Assembly (NCBI GenBank): GCA_010015655.1
Contig: ML976768.1
Span: 1-64,000, forward strand
Direction: 5' to 3'
DNA length: 64,000 bases
DNA from: Bimuria novae-zelandiae CBS 107.79
Lineage: Eukaryota; Ascomycota; Dothideomycetes; Pleosporales; Didymosphaeriaceae
The notes under the pieces are model-generated. The model made no database searches and had not been told where the DNA came from. It worked only from the letters and a program-made list of their open reading frames with translations. Positions 1-11,541 of this stretch are shown piece by piece. Within the stretch, counting starts at the first letter, position 1, and every line of letters starts with the position of its first letter. A program made the translations under genes and the position numbers.

Positions 1-3000
1 AAAACTTAAAATATATAGCCAAAATATAAATAAAATTATATATTAATAAAAAAACCTTTTTTATTTTTTCCTCTATACCCCTACTCTCCTAATAATCGGG
101 TGATCCAACAAAACTCAGCCACTAAACGGTTACTCTCTACCGAATCAAATGCCTGCTTTGTCCCTAAATATTAAACCAACCTATCTATTAACGATCCATT
201 AACCCTCTCACGCAATAATCTATTAACCTAATAGTTTCTAACAGAATCCTCGCTGCCATGCACGATCCCTATTAATCTACCTACTAAAACGCTATAATAC
301 TAGTATTCGCCGCCTGTTGCCTGCTAATAACGCCCTTGTCTATTTTCCTCCTATTAATGGCATATCTCCTGCGGTACCCCGCACTAAAAATAACCTAAAT
401 ATAGCTTATATTAGATCTACTACTTTATCTTCTTAATTAGCTCCTTTGCCTACTAGCTCTTTACCTGCTAATATTACCAAATGTCGTGTACGCTCTATCT
501 ATTGCCCGCACCCTTATATATCCCGCACTAATTTATCTATTACGCTAACTAACTACGTAACTATTTTATACTAGCGTACGCTTCTTGCTAGTCCTGTATA
601 AACCTCTATTACGGACCCTATCGTGTTTACTCCTACTATTAGAACGCATGCTATACTACTTCTCTTTTAGTTTCCCTATCCCTCTTCTTTTTTACTTTAA
701 CTACGTTTATCTCTTCTTTATTACTACTATCCCTATTGCTACCCTCCTTACTCTCCTCCTCTTTCGTCTCTTCGCCTCCTTTATAAATATTGTATTTCTC
801 TTCCCCCTCTTCGCACCCTACCCGCTCTACTTCTCTATAATCTAAATACCCGCCCAACACCACCTGCCTACACGTTGCCGCCTCGCCTTCTCCTGCCAAC
901 GCTTGCACTAATGCATGCTCCTTTTCCTTTTACTTATCTTTGGCCGCTCGCTATACCCCTTCCTGCACGATTATAACCGCCTCGCTTTATACCCTATCTT
1001 GTTCTGCCTGGCCACTCTCCTGCGCGTAATCTAACATAGAAAACGGCTAATTAATGTGGACAATGCACTAAATGTTAAAAATATTAATGTTTATTCCTAA
1101 CGCGCTTGTGGCTATAATAACTCGCTTATTACCTAATATAAAATTCTCTAACATGCTTGCCTTGCTAATGGCGTCGTGATAATACGCATAGTACCCTAAC
1201 TATTACGCTAACGCCTTAACCTTACGCACTAAATTACTATATATTACTACCTTACCTTGCCTATACTTGCGTAACTTCTGCTGCACTACGCCTAATATTA
1301 TTCCCTTTACCTTCTACTTTTTCGCTACCCTTCCTACTTTAATTACCTAATATGCCACGTTCGTCCGCGCCGTCTCTGCCCGGAACACCTTAACCTAGTT
1401 AGTATTAAAATGTATCTATTAGAATAACTTATCCTCTTCGCTAAGTAGTAACGTTGCTATTAATAACACTATCTGCGTCTCCGTAGCCACTAACTTACCT
1501 AACTACTATATTTACTTGCGGAATGTGTACCGCTAATTTAATATAATATAGCACTTATTAATTACAATCCAGTCTAACTGTCGTGTTACTCTTAAATAGT
1601 TTACGAATATGGTAAACCCCTATATAATAGTTAACTTAGGCGTTACTAACACTATTGCGACTACGTTAGGCAGGCGCTGGCTTTCTTACGCTGTATATAA
1701 TATTCCCAGCTTCCTATACTACTATATTATATTGCCTCGTAATATAATTAATAGGATAACGACGATGGTCGTGCCGCCCTACTTGGCCCACGCCGGTAAC
1801 ATAAATAACATGCTCTTACCCGCCCCTATTAGTATTACTACTACCACGGGGCTCTCTCTGCCTACAATGGCATTAATCGCCTCTTACTACACGCTTTAAA
1901 ATATTACTGTCTTGCCTGCCATCTTCTATAATTACTTAGTAGTGTCTATCTTTCTTAACCTTTCCTACTAATCTATCCTGGCCTTATCTACCTCGCTCTT
2001 AAACGGCGCCCTCTTTCGCTTCCTGCACCTATCCTCCTTACTACTATCTAGTAAAAACCCTAAAAATTAATGCTAATCTATGCTCGATATCTAAAACTAC
2101 TATCGCCTATCTACTATTACCCTAGCCTACTCCATAATGCCTTATGCGTATACTATACCTGCCATATGCGCCGTGTGCCTGGCCTGTAAATCCGCTACTA
2201 ACGCTTTTATATTCTCTTTATTTTATATCTTACTTTTATCTTCTTCTTTTGGCTAAAACGCCGCGGACCCGCGCAAAAACCGTTAACTAATACTAATAGT
2301 AATCTTACGGTACGCGGTAATTATTAATAGCTAGCCTAATCTAACGCTAGTCTCGCGTTTTAACACCTCTTATAACTGGTCCGTCGTCCACTTGCGCCCG
2401 TTAGGGTTGGCTGGCCATATATGCGATAAAATCGCCTCCTTTTTCTATACTATTACCTCTATTCGCTGCTAAAACGGCAACACTAGCCATATATAATACA
2501 CTACTAACTCGCCCACCTCGCGCGGTAAATACTAGTAAATAATCTTAATGTTGCCGCTAATAGTATACCCTTTATAGTATTTTGTTATAAACACCACCTT
2601 GCCATCCTTAACGAATATATTATAGTGGCCCCCTTTAACTATATTACTATGCTAGATACTTATAATCTCGGGCCCTCTGGCCAGCTACTCGCCCGTAATA
2701 TGCATTAACGCGATTAACTTCTCCCTAAATATAACTACCTAGTTCATGTACTGCCTAACCTCTTGCTAGTTAACGCCCGAACGGGTGCCTAGCTTTATAA
2801 ACTAGTCCCTAATCTAGGCATCCTAACTAACCTACTTATATAACTACTACTCCCCGTCCACGGGCATGCGAGTGCGCTGGTCTTTTAAAAAATTCCACCC
2901 TAGTTACTTATTAGTTAGATTATCGCGTAAACTCTCCTATAAAATGCTAGGGACAGGCTTAGCGGACGGGCCGTTACTAAATAATAAATCCTTTATTAAT

Positions 3001-4975
3001 AACCGCCAACTCTTCTCCCTTAACCCGTGTACCATGCTGCGGAACTAGGCTATAGTAAACTATAGCTCCTTATATAATAGCTTATTCTACCCTACCCACT
3101 CTATATAGTTGCGTAACGTCGTGTTGTAATAGATCTTCAGCCCGTACGTCCGTAAATCCAATATCTACTACATGGGGCTATGGCTGCCGCGCACTATAAA
3201 CCTGTCTATTATCTACTAGACCTACTATAAACACCCTTTTAGCCGGCCCTATCGCTAGGTGCTGTCCCCATCGCTCTTATATACGCTATCGCTATCTATA
3301 TCGTCTCCTACGAATGCATCTAATAATTCTAACGCTTACTACACTACTATAAACTAGGTAACCTTAATAATAGCTAATAAAATAGGCAGGTACTATTTAG
3401 CGCCCTTCCACTTGTCCTCCTTTACCCCCAACATGGCTAATACACACACTAACGGGCTATTATACTCTTTACGGGTAATAGACTAGCTTAATAATGCGAT
3501 GCAAAACGCTAAACACGATTTCTTAATACTTAATAACGCTTTACGCTTACCTATAATTCTAGCCTTCTCTACCTTTTACTTGGCCTCTATTTCTCCTACC
3601 GCACTGTTTGCGTTGTCTATTATTACCTTATCTACACTACTATCTCCGTCTCTTATTTCTTTTATTTTTTCTTCCTCTTCCTCCTCTTCCTCCTTTGCTA
3701 CTCCTTTTACCGCCTTTACTAACGCCTCCCACGCCTCGCGCTGTTACTGGGTAAACTAGTACATAGGGCTCTTCCACGCGTGCGCTTACTATGTTTACTA
3801 AAAAAATATTAATATCTGCTTCTATGGCTAGGCATGGTTACTAACCACCTTCTTATTTATATATAGCTATAATAGCGTAAACCGTGTTTAGTGCTTTTTT
3901 ATTTAGATTACTTCTAATCGCACAAATATCCCCATGCGGTGAATAACGGACGCCTAACTAAACTACGCTAACCTATCTATAGCCTCCTACATAGTAGCTA
4001 CTATAGGCTCCTCTTTAGCTTTAGGCTCTTTTACGCTTGCTAATAATTTGGGCCGCTCTATACCTACTAAATACGGCATCTATCTAGTTTACTCTAGCCA
4101 CGGGTTCACCTTGTCTCGCGCGCCGTCCTAGATTATCGTCTTAGCCCACTTTTACACGTTGGCCCACGCCTTATCTATGTTCCTGCCAACGCTTACCCAC
4201 CCGGCCTCGCCGTCCACGGGTTCGGGGGTGGGTTTGGGTTAGTGGACCTTAAAATACTGCGAACCGGCGCCCTAGGCTAATAATTATTGGCAATAGACGC
4301 GCCTCTAACCTTAATTACTACGTAACTATATACTTTACTTCTCTAATTAACGTGGATAACCACCTCTACCTACTAGTAACTAACTGTAAACATGGCGCCA
4401 ATGGTTCTTTATAACGCGGAAACTTCGAACAATCTAGCAACACTAGCCTGGGGCTAATTAGTACATTAATCCGTCTGTGTATACTGGCAACTAGCTAATA
4501 AGTTTAATATTCTAACTAGGCACCTCTAGCTCGCTAGCATACTAGAGTAAACTAGCCTAGCTACTAAGCTTATCTATTACTAACTGCGCTCGCGTGCGCC
4601 TAACACCCTAATAAATTTACTATAAATAGTTACTTGCCTAGCTAGGCTAAACCCCGTACCTGCACTCTTTGCATATCGCTAATAAATACTTAGGCAAATA
4701 TTTAAAATACTTGCTTACGATGCTGCTCTTTACTATAATGGCGGGCTTAACGCTACTGCGGGTAGGTTCTAATAATAGGTTCCTATCGCACTATATGGCC
4801 TTTTTAACGCGTAGAATTCTTTACGACTTAACGCGTCTTTACTTATACTACGCGTTAGTCTCTATTTTGGAGCTGCCTCTAGTGTCTAATCGCCGCCTTA
4901 TTATGTTTACCCTAACCCTAACGCGCAACCCTAACGCCTATAACTATATATTATTTAGTGCTATAAATTAGCTAG
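1..4975 (-). pseudogene. Telomere-linked RecQ-type helicase (TLH-like), copy 1, RIP-inactivated
   Basis: Read on the minus strand with stops ignored, this is one long protein. The N-terminal DUF3505-like region near 4970-4200 has a CKEC motif and then the SELEVP and LPVYTDG blocks. A conserved middle region at ~2900-2300 contains HITGE, GPEI, YHKGY and YLPREVGELVVYY. The helicase domain follows: Walker A GAGKSM at 1809-1826, a former DECH box now read as NKC at 1551-1570, a TATLPPSEED-like block near 1430, and a motif VI-like QESG block near 1020. Such proteins are RecQ-family helicases that are often subtelomeric in fungi. Stops interrupt all parts and the DE-to-NK change is G-to-A, as RIP makes. 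The C-terminus runs close to or past the window start. The family call is firm; activity is excluded. Confidence 0.85.
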
Positions 4976-5187
4976 GACGTGTAACTTAGTGTGCTAAATC
5001 TGTCACTGAAATTTTAAGTTAATTAGACTACAGGAACCTATCAACATGTGGGGTTAACTATCTTTAACATACGGGCTACGTTCTTAGATATACATAGAAG
5101 AATTGGCCTAGCGCGGATATTCTATCCCTAACAAAACCAGGGTTCTATTAATATGTAGGGCTACATGTTCATGCAGCCCTGGGTTAG
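4976..5187. other. 5' flank of TLH copy 1 and copy junction
   Basis: This non-coding stretch lies upstream of the minus-strand helicase copy. A related stretch lies upstream of copy 2 (8986-9200); both share a block around GCGCGGATATTCTATCCCTAA. It ends at CCCTGGGTTAG (5178-5187 region), where the truncated 3' half of the next copy begins abruptly. A GGGCT/AGCCC inverted pair sits just before the junction. It may be the old promoter plus a recombination point. Confidence 0.5.
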
Positions 5188-8100
5188 AACACCTTAACCT
5201 AGTTAGGATTAAAATATATTTGCCAGAACAACTCGTCCTCCTCGCTTAGTAGTAACGTCGCTATTAATAACACTATTTACGTCTTGGCGGCCACTAACCT
5301 ACCCAACTACTACATCTACTTACGGAACGTGTACCGCCAGTTTAACACCATATGGCACTTATTAATTACAATCTAGTCTAACTACCGTGTTACTTTTAAA
5401 TAGTTTATAAAGGTGGTAAACCCCTGCGTGACTACTAACTTAGGCATTACTAATACTATCGCGACTATATTAGGCGGGCGCTGGCTCTCCCACGCTATAC
5501 ACGATATCCCTAGCTTCTTACACCGCCGCATTATATTGCCTCGCAATATAATTAACAGGATAATAATAATAGTCGTGCCGCCCTACTTGGCCTACGCTGG
5601 TAATATAAATAACATGCTCTTGCCCGCCCCTATTAGTATTACTACTATCACGGGGCTTTCTCTGCCTATAATAGTATCTATCGCCTCTCGCTGCACGCTT
5701 TAAAACGTTACTATCTTGCCTGCCATCCTCTATAACTACTTGGCCATGTTTATCTTCCTTAACCTTCCCTACTAATTAATCCTGGCCTTGTCTACCTTAT
5801 TCTTAAATAGCGCCCTCTTTCGCTTCCTGCACCCATCCTCCTCGCTACTATTAGGCGGAAATTTTAAAAACTAATGCCAGTTTATGCTTAACGTCTAAAA
5901 CTACTATTGCCTGTTTACTATAGCCCTAGTCTACTCTATAATACCTTATACGTATACTATATCTGCCACGTGCGCCGTGTGCCTAGCCTGTAAATCTACT
6001 ACTAACCCTGCTATATTCTTTTTATTTTATGCCTCGCTTTCGTCTCCTTCTTTTGGCTAAAATACCGTGGCCCCGCGTAAAAACCGTTAACTAATGCTAA
6101 TAGTAATCTCACGGTACGCGGCAATTATTAATAGCTAGCCTAATTTAACCTTAGTCTCGCGTTTTAATACCTCTTATAACTAGTCCGTCGTCTACTTGCG
6201 CCCGTTGGGGTTGGCTAGCCATATATATAACGAAATTACCTCCTTCTCCTATACTATTGCCTCTATCTGCTGCTAGAATGGCAACACTAGCCATATATAA
6301 TACACTACTAACTCGCCCACCTCGCGCGGTAAATACCAGTAAAAAATCTTAACGTTACTACTAATAGTATACCCTTTATAGTATTTTATCACGAACACCA
6401 CCTTGCTGTCCTCGATAAATATGTTACGGTGGGCCCCTTTAACCGTGTTACTATACTAGATACTTATAATCTTAGGCCCCCTAGCTGGCTATCCGCCTAT
6501 AATGTGCATTAACGCGATTAACTTCTCCCTAAATATAACTACTTAGTCTATATACTACCTAACCTCTTATTAGTTAACGCCCAAACGAGTGCCTAGCTTT
6601 ATAAACTAGTCCCTAATCCAGGCGTCCTAACCAACCCGCTTATATAACTACTACTCCTTATCCACGGGCATGCGAGTGCGCTAGTCTTTTAAAAAATTTT
6701 ACCCTAATTACTTATTAGTTAGATTATCGCGTAAACTCTCCTACGGGATGTTAGGGACAGGCTCGGCGAACGGGCTATTACTAAATAATAAATTCTTTAT
6801 TAATAACTGCTAACTTTTCTTCCTTAGCCCGTGCACCATGCTGCGAAACTAGGCCATGGTAAACTATAGTTCCTTATATAATAACTCGTTCTGCCCTACC
6901 CACTCCACGTAGTCGCGTAACGTCGTATTATAATGAATCTTTAGCCCGTACGTCCGCAAATCCAACATCCACTACATGGGGCTGTGGCTACTACGTACCA
7001 TAAACTTGTTTATTATTTACTAGACGTGCTATAAACACCCTTTTAGTTAGCCCTATTGCTAGGTGCTGTCCCCATCGCTCTCGTACGCGCTATCGCTATT
7101 AATGTTATCTCCTGTAAATGCATCTAATAATTCCAACGCCTACTATACTACTATAAACCAGGCAACCTTAATAATAGTTAATAAAATAGGCAGGTACTAC
7201 TTAGCGCCCTTCTACCTATTCTCTTTTACCCCTAACATGGCTAATGCACACACCAACAGGCTATTATACTCTTTACGGGTAATAAACTACCTTAATAATG
7301 CGACGCAAAACGCTAAACATAATTTTTTAATACTTAATAACGCTTTACGCTTGCCTATAATTTTACTCTTCTTTACCTCCTGCTCGACCTCTATCTCCCC
7401 TACCGCACTATCTACGTTGTTTATTATTATCTTATCTATATCTCTATCTCCTATTTCTTCTATCTCTTCCTCTTCTTCTACCTCTACCACTCCTCCTACT
7501 ACCTTTACTAACGCCTCCCACGCCTCGCGTTACTACTAAGTAAACTAGTACGTAGGGCTCTTCCACGCGTGCGCTTACTGCGTTTGCTAAAAAAATATTA
7601 ATATCTACTTCCACGATTGGGCATAGTCCCCAACCACTTTCTTATCTATATATAGCTATAATAGCGTGAAGCGTGTCTGGTGCTTCTCTATCTAGATTAC
7701 TTCTAACTGTACAAATATCCCCGTGCGGTGGATAACAAACGCCTGGCTAAACTACGCTAATCTATCTATAGCTTCCTATATAGTAGCTACGACGGGCTCC
7801 TCTTTAGCTTTAAGCTCTTTTACGCTTACTAATAATTTAGGCTACTCTATGCCTACTAAATATAGTATCTATCTAGTCTATCTTAGTTACGGGTTTACCT
7901 CGTCTCGCGCGCCATTCTAGATCGTCGTCTTGGCCCACTTCTATAGGTTAGCCCACGCCTTGTCTATGTTCCTGCCAACGCTTGCCTACCCGGCCTCGCC
8001 GTCTATAGGTTCGGGGGTGGATTTGGGTTAGTAGATCTCGAAATACTGCGATCCGGTGCCCTAGGCAAATAACCGCTAGCATTAAACACGCCTCTAACCT

Positions 8101-8985
8101 TAATTACTACGTAATTATATGCCTTACTTCTCTAATTAACGTGGATGGCTACCTCTGCCTACTGGCAACTAATTATAGGCCTCTCGCTAATAGTTCTTTA
8201 TACCCTAGAAACTTTAAATAATCTAATAACACTAGCCTGCGGCTAATTAGCACATTATCCCATTCGTATATACTAGTAACTAGCTAATAGGTTTAATACT
8301 CTAACTAGGCACTTCTAGCTCGCTGGCATACTATATTACACTAGCCTAACTCTAAAGCTTATTAGCTACTAACTATACTTACTTACGTCTAACCCCCTTA
8401 TAGACATGCTGTAAATGGCTCCTGGCGTGGCTAGGCAAAACGCCATACCTGCATTCTCTATAAATTACTAACGTATACTCGGGTAAATGTTCGAAATACT
8501 TGCCTACGACGCTACTCTTTACTATAATACTAGACTCGATGCTATTGCGCCTGGGTTTTTAATGGGTTCCTGCAACGGGTTATAGGCCACTAAATAGGTT
8601 ATAGGTGCTGCAATAAATCCCTAGGCTTCGTAACAGGTTATAGATTGCTGCGACGCGTTGCTACTATTAATAACTATGCGGTTTACTATACTAGTCACTA
8701 TACGGTATATAGATTACGGAACGGGTTGCTGGCTACGTTATGCGTAATACTAGGTAATAGTAATTAAATGCACGTTACTACGGCTACCTGCGAGCTATCT
8801 ATCGCGCTATATAGTTATTTTAACTCTTATAATTCTTCGCGTTCTGACGCGTTTTTACTTCTACTACACGTTAGTCCTTATCTCGGAATTAACTCTAGTG
8901 TCTAATCGTCGCCTTATTATATTTGCCCTAACCCTAACGCGCAACCCTAACGCTAATAACTATATAGTTTTTAGCGCTATAAATT
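5188..8985 (-). pseudogene. TLH-like helicase, copy 2, RIP-inactivated and 3'-truncated
   Basis: This is the second head-to-tail unit, about 3.8-4.0 kb after copy 1, with the same order of domains on the minus strand: DUF3505-like N-terminus (~8960-8000), the YHKGY/PREVGELV middle region (~6900-6200), and the helicase start with Walker A GAGKSM at 5613-5630. The reading ends just after the TATLPP-like block, because the unit starts at the position equivalent to 1384 of copy 1. The helicase C-terminal half, including motif VI, is therefore missing. In-frame stops are frequent throughout. A serine-rich antisense frame at 7063-7539 is a shadow of this gene. Confidence 0.82.
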
Positions 8986-9200
8986 GGCTAAGACGTGCAA
9001 CTCGTAACCCTAAATCTTAAGTCTAAAGTTAAGGTAAACTGGCCCGCGAAAACCTATCGAAATGTTACCTTTAGTATCTTCGAAATGTTACCCCCGTTCT
9101 TAGACGTACGCATAGGAAGTAGCTAGCGCGGATATTCTATCCCTAATAAAATAACGCTACTATCGAAATGTTAGGTAATATTTCTAAGTAGCCCTGGGTT
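8986..9200. other. 5' flank of TLH copy 2 and copy junction
   Basis: This is the counterpart of 4976-5187 and carries the same GCGCGGATATTCTATCCCTAA block. It ends in GCCCTGGGTTAGAA (9191-9204), where copy 3 begins. It also holds three short ATCGAAATGTTA or TTCGAAATGTTA repeats (about 9055-9170) that copy 1's flank lacks. No gene is seen. Confidence 0.5.
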
Positions 9201-11541
9201 AGAATAACTTATCCTCCTCGCTTAGCGGTAACGTTGCTATTAATAACACTATTTACGTCTTAGTAGCCACTAACTTGCCTAACTACTATATTTACTTATA
9301 AAACGTATACTACTAGTTTAACACTACGTGGCACTTATTAATTATAATCTAGTTTAATTATCGTGTTACTCTTAAATAGTTTACGAAGGTGGTAAACCCC
9401 TACGTAACTACTAACTTAGGGGTTACTAACACTATTACGGCTACGTCGAGCAGGCGCTGGCTCTCCTACGCTATATATAATATCCCTAGCTTCTTACACT
9501 ATTATATTATATTGCCTTATAATATAATTAATAGGATAATAATAATAGTCGTGCCGCCCTACTTAGCCTACGCTAGTAATATAAATAACATGCTCTTGCC
9601 TGTCCCTATTAGTATTACCGCCACTACGGGGCTCTTTTTACTCCCGATAGCATTTATTGCCTCTTACTATACGCTTTAAAACGTTACTGTCTTGCCTACT
9701 ATCCTTTATAATTACTTAGTCGTGTCTATCTTCCTTAACCTTCCCTACTAATTAATCCTAGTCTTATTTACTTTACTCTTAAACGGCGCCCTTTTCTACT
9801 TCCTGCACCTATCCTCCTCGCTACTATTAGGTAGAAACCTTAAAAACTAATACTAGTTTATACTTAATATCTAAAACTACTATTACCTATTTACTACGGC
9901 CCTAGCCTGCTCTATAATGCCTCGTGCGTATACTATACCTACTACGTGCGCTGTGTGCCTAGCCTATAAATCTACTACTAACCCTACTATATTCTTTTTA
10001 TTCCATGCCTCGCTTTCCTCTTCTTTTTTTGGCTAAAATGCTATAGCCCTGCGCAAAAACCGTTGACTAATACTAATAATAATCTTATAGTACGCGGTAA
10101 TTATTAATAGCTAGCCTAATCTAACGCTAGTCTAGCGTTTTAATACCTCTTATAACTAGTCTGTCGTCTACTTGCGCCTATTAGGGTTGGCTAACTATAT
10201 ATGCGACAAAATTACCTCCTTCTCCTATACTATCGCCTCTATTTGCTACTAGAACGGCAACACTAACTATATATAATATATTACTAACTCGCCCACCTCG
10301 CGTGGTAAATACTAGTAAATAATCTTAACGTTACTACTAATAGCATACCCTTTATAGTATCTTATTATAAATACCACCTTGCCGTCCTTAATAAATATAT
10401 TATAGTGGGCCCCTTTAACCGTATTGCTATGCCGAATGCTTATAATCTTAGGCCCCCTGGCTAGCTATCTACCTATAATATGTATTAACGCGATTAACTT
10501 CTCCCTAAATATAACTACTTAGTCTATATACTACCTAACCTCTTACTAGTTAACGCCCAAACGGGTGCCTAGCTTTATAAACTAGTCCCTAATTTGGGCG
10601 TCCTAACTAACCTACTTATATAATTACTACTCCTTGTTTACGGGCATGCAGGTGCGCTAGTCTTTTAAAAAATTCTATCCTAATTACTTATTAGTTAGAT
10701 TGTCGCGCAAACTCTCCTATAGGATATTAGGGACAGGCTTAGTAAATAGGCTATTACTAAATAATAAATCCTCTATTAATAATTACTAACTTTCCTTCCT
10801 TAACCCGTGCACCATGCTGCGGAACTAGACTATAGTAAACTATAGCTCCTTATATAATAACTTATCATACTCTACCCACTCTACGTGCCCGCGTAACGTT
10901 GTATTATAATGGATCTTTAACCCGTACGTCCGCAAATCTAATATTTACTATATGGGACTATGGCTATCGCGCACTATAAACTTGTCCATTATTTACTAGA
11001 CGTGCTATAAATACCCTTTTAACTGGCCCTATTGCTAGGTGCTATCCCTATCGCTCTCGTACGCGCTATCGCTATTTATATTATCTTCTATAAATAAATT
11101 TAATAATTCTAACGCCTGCTGCACCACTATAAACTAGGTAATCTTAATAATGGCTAATAAAATAGGCGGGCACTACTTAGCGCCCTTTTACTTATCCTTC
11201 TTTACCCCTAATATAGCTAATACACACACTAACGGGCTGTCGTACTCTTTACGGGTAATAGACTAGCTTAACAATGCGACGTAAAACGCCAAACACGATT
11301 TTTTAATACTTAATAACGTTTTACCCTTATTTATAATTTTATCCTCCTCTGCCTCTTACTTGGCCTTTATCTCCCCTATCGCACAATCTGCGTTATTTAT
11401 TATTACCTTATCTATATCTCTATTTCCTATCTCTTCTATCTCTTCCTCCTCTTCCTCCTCTATCGCTCCTCCTATTACCTTTACTAACGCCTCCCACGCC
11501 TCGCGCTACTGCTAGGTAAACTAGTACATAGGGCTCTTCCA
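9201..11541 (-). pseudogene. TLH-like helicase, copy 3, truncated at both ends, RIP-inactivated
   Basis: This unit keeps the middle region (YHKGY and PREVGELVVYY blocks, ~10,800-10,200) and the helicase start, with a Walker A that reads GTGKSM at 9589-9606. At its low-coordinate end the helicase is cut about 38 bp further in than in copy 2. At its high-coordinate end homology to copies 1 and 2 stops at 11,541, inside the region before the C2H2/DUF3505 part. There it abuts a different TLH-family pseudogene. Stops are frequent. Confidence 0.8.

Larger units (their letters stand above)
1..11541. repeat. Head-to-tail array of three ~3.8-4.0 kb TLH units
   Basis: The anchor GTAAACCCC occurs at about 1612, 5416 and 9392, giving spacings of 3804 and 3976 bp. 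Units share order and strand and are bounded by the CCCTGGGTTAGAA junctions at ~5180 and ~9193. Copies differ by many transitions, as expected if each was RIPped separately. The array resembles subtelomeric TLH clusters, but no true telomere repeat tract is present in the window. Confidence 0.8.

Noticed and set aside
585..908. Two overlapping open frames, one on each strand
   Set aside because: The plus-strand one is a shadow. The minus-strand one (651-908) is a surviving piece of the TLH copy 1 C-terminal region, not a separate gene.
7063..7539. 158-aa serine/threonine-rich plus-strand frame
   Set aside because: It is antisense to the TLH copy 2 reading. C-to-T change on this strand removes stops and creates Ser/Ile/Leu-rich shadows.
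1609..9679. Similar 96-aa open frames at 1609-1899, 5413-5703 and 9389-9679, all starting MVNP
   Set aside because: They repeat because the helicase unit repeats. Each is exactly antisense to the Walker A region of the minus-strand TLH pseudogene. Conservation is explained by the other strand.
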